This document shows positions 1-6,830 of a DNA stretch of 12,790 nucleotides, piece by piece. The stretch is taken from contig JAGHDA010000061.1 of NCBI GenBank assembly GCA_021160185.1, positions 1-12,790 on the forward strand, given 5' to 3'. The DNA comes from Verrucomicrobiota bacterium. GTDB taxonomy: Bacteria > Verrucomicrobiota > Verrucomicrobiia > Limisphaerales > CAZBKV01. The notes under the pieces are model-generated. The model was not told the DNA's origin. It worked only from the letters and a program-made list of their open reading frames with translations, and did not search any database. Both the position numbers and the translations under genes were made by a program. Numbering within the stretch: the first letter of the stretch is position 1; each line of letters starts with the position of its first letter.

Positions 1-853
1 CCGGTCCGCGGAGGATTTTCCCCAGGGTGCGGCCGGACCGGCTCCGCCAATCCGCTTTCGGATCGCCCAGCACGCGGCCAACGCCGTCGCGGGCGCCGTC
101 GGCGGTGCGGCAAGCCACTTCCGCCCGCCCATCGCCGTCGAGGTCATAAACGATGAACGGCGCGTAATGCGCGCCCTCGCGGATGTTGCGACCGAGGCGG
201 ATGGTCCAGAGCAACGCGCCGTCCAGCTCGTAAGCTTGCAGGATGGGCGGATCGGTCAGCCCGGCCTGGGAATTGTCGCGCCCGCGTCCAGCCTGATGCA
301 GCACCAATTCATAAGCGCCGTCCCCGTCCAGATCGCCCACCGAACCGTCGTTCGGGGCGTAGCCTTCGGGCGTTTGCAAGGGAATGCGCAAGTAGGGCCG
401 CGGGGCGGAGTCGGCCCCCAACACGAAGGGCCGGCTTGCCCGGCCTTCCCGCCCGGCAACCACCGGGCGGACGAAGTATGCCAGCCGTGCGTCGGGCGGG
501 GCGTGGGCGTCCAGGAACCAGGTCCGGTCCCGCAACGGCTCGGCGGTTAAACGCTTGGCAGGGGTCTTGCCGGTTTGGCGGTACACATGGAACGCCGTCT
601 CCGCCGGATCGGTGATCAGCAAGCGCCAACTCAAAAACACCCGGCCTGAGTCCTGGCGCAGGGCCGCCAGGCCGCGATCGAGTTTTTCGAACTGCCAGTG
701 GGGCGCGGCGGCGTTGCCGGGGAAAACAGCGCCGGCGCAGAGCAAAGCGGCGGCCAGTCCCAGCGCGGCCCTTGGCCGGCCGCGGGGTCGTGATCCGCGG
801 GCAAGCCGGCCGGGCGCCCGCCGCTCAATGCGTGTTGTAATTCCTGCGGACAC
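1..853 (-). CDS. Rhamnogalacturonan lyase, PL11 type (partial, C-terminus off the left edge)
   Basis: Reading leftward from 853 the frame is open to the window edge (284 codons). The product matches the N-terminal part of PL11 rhamnogalacturonan lyases (YesW/YesX type), which cleave the rhamnose-galacturonate backbone of rhamnogalacturonan I by beta-elimination. A basic stretch and a hydrophobic segment (about residues 29-50, ending in GNAAA) form a signal peptide. An Ig/FnIII-like domain follows from about residue 52 (HWQFEKLDRGL, then VFLSWRLL, FHVYR), and then the start of the eight-bladed propeller. Two DLDGDG motifs (174-179 and 237-242) match the family's calcium-binding loops, with GRNIREGAHY and VACRTADG between or after them. 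No ATG is available in frame. The start chosen is GTG at 853, 13 bases after the stop of the upstream gene, with a weak AAGAAAG ribosome site; the true start could differ by a few codons. It is probably the second gene of an operon with the GH43-lyase fusion. The family call is firm. Confidence 0.88.
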   Translation of the reverse strand, partial: MSAGITTRIERRAPGRLARGSRPRGRPRAALGLAAALLCAGAVFPGNAAAPHWQFEKLDRGLAALRQDSGRVFLSWRLLITDPAETAFHVYRQTGKTPAKRLTAEPLRDRTWFLDAHAPPDARLAYFVRPVVAGREGRASRPFVLGADSAPRPYLRIPLQTPEGYAPNDGSVGDLDGDGAYELVLHQAGRGRDNSQAGLTDPPILQAYELDGALLWTIRLGRNIREGAHYAPFIVYDLDGDGRAEVACRTADGARDGVGRVLGDPKADWRSRSGRTLGKILRGP

Positions 854-866
854 GGCGACGCTTTCT

Positions 867-2933
867 TCACTCCGGCTGGCCGGCGCACATCAACGTGTTC
901 CAGGAAGTGAAGCTCACCCGCCAGCCTTCCGGCCGGATCCGCTTTATCACCTTCTCAGTCCAAGGCATCTCCAAGCCGCGGCGGTCGTGGTAGTGGTGAT
1001 AGACGCGCTCCCAGATAATAGAAAAACGCCCGCGGGCCTTTTGTGAAATGGCCGGGTAGAAATAGCGTCCCGCCACGCTGCGGTAAGGCTTATAGGGCAC
1101 GTTGTGGCCAAGGTTGTATTTAGCGGTGTACTCGTAGCCTTTGAGCAGGCGGTTGTCGAGCGCGCCGTAAAGGTCCAAGCCCTGTTTCCAGCCGATCTCG
1201 GCGGCGCAGCCCAGGTAGCCCAAGCCCATCTGGGTATGAGCCTGGTCCCGGCCGCTTTCCTGGCATTCGCCGAACTCGTTGAAGTAACGCCCGATGGCGC
1301 CGTTGCCTTCGCCTCGCAGGTAGTAATCGACCGCCCGGTCAAACATCGCTCGGTCCTCGAGGAAGACTCCCATCGCCATCATGGTTTGGATCATCGAAGC
1401 GTCCCAGTTGCCGTTGGCCGTGGGGTAGAAATCGCGGATCACCGGATGCCAGACTTCGCGCAACATCCGTTCGAACCGTTGCTGATCCGAATCATTCCAG
1501 TCGGCGTCCAGGTGGCGGAGCAATTCGGCCGCGTTGACGTAATGGATGCCGCCCATGCCGATGAGCAGCTTGGCGTCGTGGCCGCCCACGGACTTCAGGG
1601 CGCGCGACCAGGCGTTGAGGATTTCGACGGCCTTTAGCGCGTGCGCGGGATTCCCGGTCAGCGCCCATTGCAGGGCGTGCGTGTAGGCCGCCGAGCCGTC
1701 GCGCAGGAAATCGTTGGCGCCGATGTTGGGATGGTTATAGGCGCCGCGAACCACGTCCGCGCGCGGCTTGGGCCGGTAATCCAGTTGGGCGACCGGGCGC
1801 TTCCGCAGCTCTTGCCAAGCGCTTTGCCAAGGCTCGGCCCCGGCGGCGAGGCGGCTTTTGACGAACTCGATTTCCTGTTGGGTGTGCAACACGCCCGGAT
1901 GCCGAAACGGGCGCGGGGCGGCGGACTCTGCCGCGGCGGGGTGGGCCGTCGCATTCGCGCGCTGAGAAGGCTCTTGTTTCAAGCTCAGAAGCCGAGCGAC
2001 GATTTCCCGCGGCACGGCCAGCGCGGCGCCGTGGCGCATGCCTTTCGGGAACTGCATCCGCCGGGAAACCTCCTCCCAATGCCGCCAATCGCGTGTGCGG
2101 ACCGCGCCGTAGCGGCGGTCCCGATAAGCGTCAAAATAGACCAGCGTCTCGTCGCCGATGCGGATCGCCGACGGGCCCTCGACCCAGCTGCGGGTGAACG
2201 GCGGCGAAAGCGGGCCGAACGGGCCTTCGGGATCGTCGGCCGCCGCCCAGCGCAGATGCTTCCGCACCGGATGACGGGTCTCGTCCTTAACGATGAGGCG
2301 CCAGCGGCCGCCGTCCCGGAACAGTGTGGCGTCAATGACGTTGAAGCCGGGATCATAAAACAGGCGCGTGGGGCCGAAGACGCGGAAATCGCGGGTCGTA
2401 GTGCAGTAAATGCGATGGTTGTAGCCGTTGTCGCCTTGGGATTCGGTTTCCGGAAACCGCCCTGGGATGGTTGTCGCCCAGAAGATCAGGTAGCGCTTGC
2501 GCTTGGGGTCCCACACGATTTCAGGCGCCCAGCAATTGCGCGCCTTGGGCTCATGCGCCATCACGGGGATGGCCTGCTGATTCGACCAATGGATCAAGTC
2601 GCGCGACGTCGCGTGGCCGATGGTCTTGCCCTGCCAGGACGTGGTCCAGACCAGTTGGAACACGCCGTCCGGCCCGCGCGCCAGACAAGGATCGCGCATG
2701 AGCTTGGATTCGCCCACCCGCGGACGCAACAAGCTTCGGCCGTTATTGAGCGCCTCCCACCGGTAGCCGTCCCGACTCCAGGCCAGATGCAGGCCGTCCT
2801 CGCCGTTGCCGGTGAAGTAAGTGAAGAGGTAACAGACCGGCGGCAGTTCGTCGGCTTCGGCGGCGGCCGCGTGGGTGCTGAGGAACGCCGCCAGCAGGGT
2901 CAGACAGGGTTTGGCAAGTTTCTTGAGCAGCAT
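867..2933 (-). CDS. Exported fusion of GH43-like glycosidase and alginate-lyase-like (PF05426) domain
   Basis: Starting at ATG 2933 the protein has 688 residues. The frame is open back to an ATG at 3008, but the later start puts a signal peptide (MLLKKLAK, then a hydrophobic run to AHAAAA near residue 25) at the N-terminus. Residues about 33-315 resemble a five-bladed GH43-type propeller: MRDP at 79-82, CWAPEIVWDP at 134-143 (position of the usual WAPD) and WVEGPS at 250-255, whose Glu252 is the candidate general acid. A linker rich in Ala and Pro (about 321-343) leads to residues 344-688, which match the PF05426 alginate-lyase alpha/alpha-barrel family: GVLHTQQEI at 347-355, NGNWDAS at 507-513 and ESGRDQAHTQ at 559-568. 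Such barrels occur in several uronate-lyase families, so the substrate is not settled. The neighbouring PL11 gene suggests pectin. The product is probably periplasmic or secreted, removing a side-chain sugar and cutting a uronate linkage. Whether GH43 is catalytically intact is uncertain. Confidence 0.85.
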   Translation of the reverse strand: MLLKKLAKPCLTLLAAFLSTHAAAAEADELPPVCYLFTYFTGNGEDGLHLAWSRDGYRWEALNNGRSLLRPRVGESKLMRDPCLARGPDGVFQLVWTTSWQGKTIGHATSRDLIHWSNQQAIPVMAHEPKARNCWAPEIVWDPKRKRYLIFWATTIPGRFPETESQGDNGYNHRIYCTTTRDFRVFGPTRLFYDPGFNVIDATLFRDGGRWRLIVKDETRHPVRKHLRWAAADDPEGPFGPLSPPFTRSWVEGPSAIRIGDETLVYFDAYRDRRYGAVRTRDWRHWEEVSRRMQFPKGMRHGAALAVPREIVARLLSLKQEPSQRANATAHPAAAESAAPRPFRHPGVLHTQQEIEFVKSRLAAGAEPWQSAWQELRKRPVAQLDYRPKPRADVVRGAYNHPNIGANDFLRDGSAAYTHALQWALTGNPAHALKAVEILNAWSRALKSVGGHDAKLLIGMGGIHYVNAAELLRHLDADWNDSDQQRFERMLREVWHPVIRDFYPTANGNWDASMIQTMMAMGVFLEDRAMFDRAVDYYLRGEGNGAIGRYFNEFGECQESGRDQAHTQMGLGYLGCAAEIGWKQGLDLYGALDNRLLKGYEYTAKYNLGHNVPYKPYRSVAGRYFYPAISQKARGRFSIIWERVYHHYHDRRGLEMPWTEKVIKRIRPEGWRVSFTSWNTLMCAGQPE

Positions 2934-2965
2934 GTCCGGATGCTCGCCCTCCCGGTTGGCGTAGA

Positions 2966-2982
2966 AAAGCAAATTTTGCTTT
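2966..2982. promoter_or_regulatory. Inverted repeat AAAGCAA-ATT-TTGCTTT upstream of the fusion gene
   Basis: Seven-base arms with a three-base spacer form an A+T-rich near-palindrome in otherwise G+C-rich sequence. It lies 33-49 bases upstream of the chosen ATG at 2933, where an operator or promoter element would be expected. If translation really began at 3008 it would instead lie within the coding region. No regulator can be named. Function is inferred only from symmetry and position. Confidence 0.3.
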
Positions 2983-3088
2983 GCGTCGAGCCCAAGATCC
3001 GATCGCAAAAGCTGCGCGGGATTAACCGGACCGCGAGGATCGAAGCTGTATGGCTTGGAGGGAGCCGCGACGCGGTCGAGGCTGGGAA

Positions 3089-3100
3089 CGCGACGTCGCG
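3089..3100. promoter_or_regulatory. Perfect 12-base palindrome CGCGACGTCGCG between divergent operons
   Basis: The twelve bases are identical to their reverse complement. They sit 41 bases before the ATG at 3141 and about 155 bases before the opposite start at 2933. A similar sequence (GCCGCGACGCGGTCG) lies just to the left near 3064, and an imperfect palindrome (TCCGACGCGTTCGGA) to the right near 3110. The cluster could be a regulator-binding region for the two divergent saccharide operons. In G+C-rich DNA such palindromes also arise by chance. Confidence 0.3.
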
Positions 3101-3140
3101 ATGGATTTCTCCGACGCGTTCGGATAGGCTATCCCTCGCC

Positions 3141-4247
3141 ATGATAGTCAACAAATTCCGCGGCGCGTCCGGACTCGGAGGCCGAACCGGGCCATGTTCC
3201 CGCCGCGGCCGCGCTGATCGCGCTCGATCGCTTTGGCGGGTTGCGTTCGGCCTGTGGTTTATGGGTTTGCCTGCTGCGCGGCCGGCAATGATCCCCAATC
3301 CCCCTTCGCCGAACCCGTTTTTTGCGTTTGACAACGGGTTGAACGACGAAGCCCACCGCTCTTTGTCGGCCAAAGCTGAGACCCTGCGCCAACTCGGCTA
3401 CGACGGGGTAGGCTGGCGACCGGGCCGCGTGCTGGAAATGCGGGCTGAACTCGATCGGCGAGGCCTGAAGATGTTCACGCTCTACACCGGCGCCTGGATC
3501 GACGGCCGAAGCCCTCCTTACGATCCCCAGTTGCCCGGAATCATCCGGCAACTCCAAGGCAGCGACACAATCATCTGGCTTACGGTTCACAGCAGCAAGG
3601 ATCGCCCTTCTTCGCCCGCAGGCGACGCCCGGGCCCTGCCGGTGTTGCGCAAGATTGCGGATCTGGCCGCGCAGGCCGGCCTCAGGGCGGCGCTCTATCC
3701 CCACTACGGCTGTTGGGTGCAGACCGTCGAGGACGCCCTCCGCGTGGTCCGCCGGCTTGACCGTCCGAACGTGGGCGTGTCGTTCAACCTCTGCCATTGC
3801 CTTCGCTGCGGCAACAGAGACCGCATTCCGAAAATCCTCCGCGCGGCGCGGCCTTGGCTGTATGTGGTCTCGATCAACGGAGCGGATTCGAAGAGCAGGG
3901 ATTGGTCCCGGCTCATCCAAACGCTGGATCGGGGCGACTTCGACCTGCTCGGCCTGCTGCGCCAATTGCGCGCCTTGAACTATGCCGGCCCGATCGGGCT
4001 CCAGTGCTACAACATCCCGGGCAGCGTCAGGGAAAATCTCACGCGCTCGATGCGGGCCTGGCGTCGGCTCAGCGAGCAATTGCGCGCCGATTCCAATCGC
4101 GTCGAGCAGTTCAATGGCCTCGAAGGGCGGTTCGGCTTCCCGGCCGCGACGGCCCCGCCGACGATCGGCGCCGAGCCGCGCCTGGGGAGGAAAGGATCCA
4201 CACTGCGCTCCGGCAAACTGGACAGCGCAAACGATTCATCCCGCTGA
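3141..4247 (+). CDS. Exported sugar isomerase/epimerase-like TIM-barrel protein (PF01261 family)
   Basis: From ATG 3141 the protein has 368 residues. A basic N-terminus (SRRGRADRAR, 20-29) precedes a hydrophobic segment (31-49, ending in AARPA), so it is probably exported. The rest follows the xylose-isomerase-like TIM-barrel family: FFAFDNGL at 60-67 as first strand, LGYDGVGW at 85-92, GLKMFTLYTG at 108-117, HYGCW at 188-192, VGVSFNLCHC at 211-220, SINGAD at 244-249 and GPIGLQCYN at 283-291. The last strand carries Gln288 where many relatives have a metal-binding Glu. Exported members are frequent in Planctomycetes and Verrucomicrobiota, and some members of the superfamily act on 3-keto-sugars, but the reaction here cannot be read from the sequence. 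It is divergent from the lyase operon and is followed after 25 bases by the GHL15-like gene, probably in one operon. No clear ribosome site precedes ATG 3141, so the start is moderately certain. The frame also runs open far upstream, antisense to the fusion gene. Confidence 0.8.
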   Translation: MIVNKFRGASGLGGRTGPCSRRGRADRARSLWRVAFGLWFMGLPAARPAMIPNPPSPNPFFAFDNGLNDEAHRSLSAKAETLRQLGYDGVGWRPGRVLEMRAELDRRGLKMFTLYTGAWIDGRSPPYDPQLPGIIRQLQGSDTIIWLTVHSSKDRPSSPAGDARALPVLRKIADLAAQAGLRAALYPHYGCWVQTVEDALRVVRRLDRPNVGVSFNLCHCLRCGNRDRIPKILRAARPWLYVVSINGADSKSRDWSRLIQTLDRGDFDLLGLLRQLRALNYAGPIGLQCYNIPGSVRENLTRSMRAWRRLSEQLRADSNRVEQFNGLEGRFGFPAATAPPTIGAEPRLGRKGSTLRSGKLDSANDSSR

Positions 4248-4272
4248 AAACATCGAAGAATTGGAACAGATC

Positions 4273-5406
4273 ATGAGGAGTGTATTTCTAATTCAAGTTT
4301 CGCTCTTGTTGTCTGCGCCGCTTGCAGTTCATGCCGGCGACGCGTTCCCAGCGTTCGCTTGGAATCATGTGCCGTTGTACGCCCATCTCGGAGTTGGCAA
4401 GGGGCTGAAGCCGGAACAGTGTGAATTCTTGGCGGATCATTTCGACCTGATTACGCTCACCGGCGGAATCCTCAGGAACGCCAGTGTGGAGCCAAACATC
4501 GCGGTGGCGGCCAAGGCCATCAAGCGGCGCAATCCGAAGGCCAAGGTTCTTTTCTACTGGGCTGCCGATATGCCGAAGCATCAATGGAAGATCTCCAACG
4601 CCGCTTTTCCAAAGGGTGGATACCTGCATGTGAAGAAGGGAGGGAGAGATAGATTGCAGTTTGATGTGCGTCGCCAGGATGTGCGCGATTGGTGGGCCGG
4701 GATTGCGGGCGACGCGGCGCGCAAATACGGGTGCGACGGGATTTTCGCCGATGGAGCCACCGCCGGCAGGAAGGGCGGCCCGTGGAGCAAAATGTTTGGC
4801 GCGGAACAGGCCGCCGCGATGGACGAGGGAGTCTTTGCCATGCTGAAGCAAGCCCATAAAGCGATGGGGCCGGGGAAGCTCATTATCTTCAATCCGCTCC
4901 ACGGCTTTGACGAAAATCATCCGAGCATCGGCGAACCGTACCTGGCCGTGACGGACGGTGCGATGATTGACGACTTCAACCGCGCCACGAATATCCGACC
5001 GCAGAGCCCGGAATACCTTTCCAATACCATCGAAGCGATGCGCAAGGCCGCCAAAGCCGGCAAGATTATTATCTTCAAGGCATGGCCGGGATTCACCTGG
5101 TGGAGCGACAAGAAGCTCATGGCAAAACCGCACGAGGAGCAATATCGGGCGGCGCGCGCGCGGCTTGCCTTCCCGCTGGCCTGCTTCCTTGTCGGCGCCG
5201 AAAGACATTGTTACTTTTGTTACACTTGGGGGTGGCTTGGTGAATACGGCACATTCGACTGGTATCCCGAGTTCGACAAGCCGCTTGGCGCTCCCAAGGG
5301 CGAAGCGAAACGCGACGGCTGGCAGTACACGCGCGAGTTTGAGCGCGCCTCGGTGTTCGTCGATCTCGAGAAGAAGATCGGGAAGATCTCTTGGAAAGAG
5401 AGATGA
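4273..5406 (+). CDS. Exported putative glycoside hydrolase, GHL15-like TIM barrel
   Basis: The ATG at 4273 gives 377 residues beginning with a clear signal peptide (MRSVFLIQVS, hydrophobic to VHAG at about 22). A weak GGAA ribosome site lies six bases upstream. The remainder resembles the hypothetical glycosyl hydrolase family GHL15 (PF14885-type). Visible elements are FDLITLTGG (57-65), KVLFYWAADM (91-100), DVRDWWAG (136-143), CDGIFADGA (154-162), LIIFNPLHG (203-211), MIDDFNR (231-237) and IIIFKAWPG (265-273), ending with the ERASVFVDLEKK strand typical of the C-terminal beta domain. Asp155/Asp160 and Asp233/Asp234 are plausible catalytic acids by position at strand ends, but this is inference. 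It follows the isomerase-like gene after 25 bases and is probably co-transcribed. In this setting it may attack a pectin side chain or an oligosaccharide. Family assignment is moderately firm; the substrate is unknown. Confidence 0.75.
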   Translation: MRSVFLIQVSLLLSAPLAVHAGDAFPAFAWNHVPLYAHLGVGKGLKPEQCEFLADHFDLITLTGGILRNASVEPNIAVAAKAIKRRNPKAKVLFYWAADMPKHQWKISNAAFPKGGYLHVKKGGRDRLQFDVRRQDVRDWWAGIAGDAARKYGCDGIFADGATAGRKGGPWSKMFGAEQAAAMDEGVFAMLKQAHKAMGPGKLIIFNPLHGFDENHPSIGEPYLAVTDGAMIDDFNRATNIRPQSPEYLSNTIEAMRKAAKAGKIIIFKAWPGFTWWSDKKLMAKPHEEQYRAARARLAFPLACFLVGAERHCYFCYTWGWLGEYGTFDWYPEFDKPLGAPKGEAKRDGWQYTREFERASVFVDLEKKIGKISWKER

Positions 5407-5463
5407 CCTGCGTTCCAGGTCTGCGTGTCGCACAAACTGAGACGCGCGCGCGAGGAGCAATCC

Positions 5464-5493
5464 GCCGCGGCGCGCCGGTTCGCCGCGCGCGGC
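5464..5493. terminator. G+C-rich hairpin after the saccharide operon
   Basis: GCCGCG at 5464-5469 pairs with CGCGGC at 5488-5493, and the inner bases can pair further with bulges. It lies about 60 bases after the stop at 5406. There is no following run of T, so it is not a canonical intrinsic terminator. The whole 5407-5574 interval has no convincing gene; its frame joins the next gene without a stop but lacks features of a protein domain. Confidence 0.25.
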
Positions 5494-5574
5494 CTGTGCA
5501 TTCCGCTCGCGGTCCTCGGCGGCAAGGCGTGGCGTCGCTGCGCTGTTGATGTCCAGCGCTCAACAGGCCAAAAT

Positions 5575-6129
5575 ATGCATATCACGGCTTTCTTTGCGTT
5601 CATCGGTGTCGTTCTCATCCAAGTCTTTGCCGAGTGCGCCGCGATGGCGCGGACGCGGACTCTCTGGCGAAAACACAAGCCGGAATGGACATATTACACC
5701 GTCGCAATCCCTTTCAAGGGCATGATCGCCGTATCCCTCATCGAGCATGTATCCTGCCAAACACAGCCCTCATTGGCGGCGGTGGTTGCCGGGTGCTTCC
5801 TGGCGGCGGCAGGCATCATCATCCGAGTGTGGGGCCACCTGGAACTCGACGGCGCATTCTCCCAATACGTTGAAAAACGGGATGGGCAGAAACTCGTCAG
5901 ATCTGGGATTTACGCGAGGATCCGCCACCCGATGTACGTCGGCAGCATATTTCTATTCATCGGCATGCCGCTGGTCGTTACGGCAACGTGGGCTTGGGTG
6001 TTTTCTTGCTGTGGAATAGTTGGCATCTTCCTTAGGATACGGAAGGAAGAGGCCTTTCTGGCAGCGAAACTTCCTGGATACAAGGAATACATGCAGAATA
6101 CATGGCGTTTGCTGCCGTTCATTTATTGA
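5575..6129 (+). CDS. Isoprenylcysteine carboxyl methyltransferase family membrane protein
   Basis: From ATG 5575 the protein has 184 residues with hydrophobic segments at about 3-20, 42-57, 66-85 and 122-150. The C-terminal half carries the family signature: LVRSGIYARIRHPMYVG at 107-123, followed by RIRKEEAFL and LPGYKEYMQNTWRLLP (166-181). This fits the ICMT/PEMT superfamily (PF04191/PF04140), integral membrane enzymes that transfer a methyl group from S-adenosylmethionine. Bacterial members act on varied lipophilic or thiol substrates, mostly undefined, so no substrate is proposed. The frame is open back to a GTG at 5425, but that extension is Arg/Ala-rich and lacks family similarity, and the ATG at 5575 places the first membrane helix at the N-terminus. 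There is no obvious ribosome site at either start. The gene is not functionally linked to the preceding saccharide operon and marks the beginning of the unrelated middle segment. Confidence 0.8.
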   Translation: MHITAFFAFIGVVLIQVFAECAAMARTRTLWRKHKPEWTYYTVAIPFKGMIAVSLIEHVSCQTQPSLAAVVAGCFLAAAGIIIRVWGHLELDGAFSQYVEKRDGQKLVRSGIYARIRHPMYVGSIFLFIGMPLVVTATWAWVFSCCGIVGIFLRIRKEEAFLAAKLPGYKEYMQNTWRLLPFIY

Positions 6130-6249
6130 GACTGTCGAACAACGAGGACGCACGGGAACGGGAGCAAGCGTGTTGAAAAGTGAGAGGGAACCCCCGCCTC
6201 GTGATTTCAAACGTTCGGCGACAGGTTGAGTCGCTGCCTTGCAATTCTT

Positions 6250-6291
6250 GCGTTCTTTGCGGTTTTACAGTTTTTCTACCGCAAAGAACGC
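6250..6291. repeat. 14-base perfect inverted repeat with 14-base loop
   Basis: GCGTTCTTTGCGGT at 6250-6263 is the exact reverse complement of ACCGCAAAGAACGC at 6278-6291, separated by a T-rich loop. The stem would be very stable in RNA. Motifs of this GCAAAGAACGC kind resemble short interspersed intergenic repeats, which is an impression rather than a search result. A weak terminator role for the gene ending at 6129 is possible, but it lies 120 bases away and has no T tract directly after the stem. Confidence 0.6.
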
Positions 6292-6598
6292 TGGGATGGC
6301 GCACGCCGGCGCAGCGCCCGGCCAGCCAAGAAGCGGTTGCGGGTTTCTACGTTCTATTGTTCCGTCGGAAGTTGTCGGCGTCCGCGAGATTGCGTTCATC
6401 CAGGCAGCCTGTGGACTCAAAAGTTCATGACGCCGGAGAGGGTCTGGAGCGGGCGCGGCGGGGTCGTTAACTCAATAGGCATGACACTGAAACTGCGGAC
6501 GTTGGACCTGGCTCAGGCGCGTCCTTCTAGTCCCCCTCCGGACTCCTTGCATAGCGCGCTCGAAGCAGAATCACCGCCGACGCCTCCGCCAGGCTACT

Positions 6599-6668
6599 GC
6601 CGCCCTCTCCGTTTCCAGAAACCCGAGGCGGGGCATGTCCCCGTTGTCTGCCCCGACCGTAGGGCGGC
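6599..6668. repeat. Nested inverted repeat (GCCGCCCT ... AGGGCGGC)
   Basis: GCCGCCCT at 6599-6606 and AGGGCGGC at 6661-6668 are reverse complements. Inside lie CGGGG-CATGT-CCCCG at 6629-6643 and GTTTC-CA-GAAAC at about 6611-6622, so the segment can fold into a branched structure. It ends about 80 bases before the promoter of the integrase remnant. Function is unknown. The arms are short and G+C-rich, so the significance is modest. Confidence 0.35.
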
Positions 6669-6748
6669 GGAGCAGGCTTGTTTCCGGCAATTGGCCGAGA
6701 CTCACAGCGCGGAAAGTGCACGGTGGGATTCTCGTCACCGAAAAAATC

Positions 6749-6777
6749 TTGACAATATGCGGGCGCGAAAGTAAAAT
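6749..6777 (+). promoter_or_regulatory. Near-consensus sigma70 promoter upstream of the integrase remnant
   Basis: TTGACA at 6749-6754 is a perfect -35 hexamer. TAAAAT at 6772-6777 is a one-mismatch -10 hexamer, and the spacer is exactly 17 bases. The expected transcript start near 6784 leaves about 47 bases to the ATG at 6831, with GGAG at 6817-6820. It is the best promoter match seen in the window and would transcribe the integrase fragment and possibly the genes that follow. Confidence 0.6.
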
Positions 6778-6830
6778 TCGTTAGGCTACACTGGGACAAT
6801 TCGCGGAACCGAGGCCGGAGAGCCGAAAGC

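Larger units (their letters stand above)
6130..6830. other. 700-base stretch without a convincing gene; several inverted repeats
   Basis: All six frames here give only short, low-complexity or overlapping open frames with no recognisable domain. The stretch contains a strong 14-base hairpin (6250-6291), a second inverted repeat (6599-6668) with smaller hairpins inside, and, at its right end, a near-consensus promoter (6749-6777) that serves the truncated integrase. It looks like intergenic repeat material or the remains of an element rather than coding sequence. Confidence 0.6.

Noticed and set aside
555..1637. Plus-strand frames at 555-1046 and 1104-1637
   Set aside because: Both are antisense to confidently identified minus-strand enzyme genes and show no domain of their own.
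2934..3008. N-terminal extension of the fusion gene to ATG 3008
   Set aside because: It adds 25 residues before an ideal signal peptide and covers an operator-like inverted repeat. The start at 2933 is preferred, although a GGGAGGG lies 13 bases from it, somewhat far.
1641..3140. Plus-strand frame open for 500 codons, antisense to the fusion gene and continuous with the isomerase gene
   Set aside because: It mirrors the codon structure of the minus-strand gene in G+C-rich DNA and shows no domain. The fusion gene on the other strand has clear family motifs. The real plus-strand gene begins at 3141.
5425..5574. GTG-started extension of the methyltransferase-family gene
   Set aside because: The 50 added residues are Arg/Ala-rich and unlike the family; the ATG at 5575 places the first membrane helix at the N-terminus.
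6780..6786. GTTAGGC just before the integrase remnant as an attI core
   Set aside because: Its orientation is opposite to that expected for an ordinary integron with intI on the plus strand, and no other attI feature was seen.
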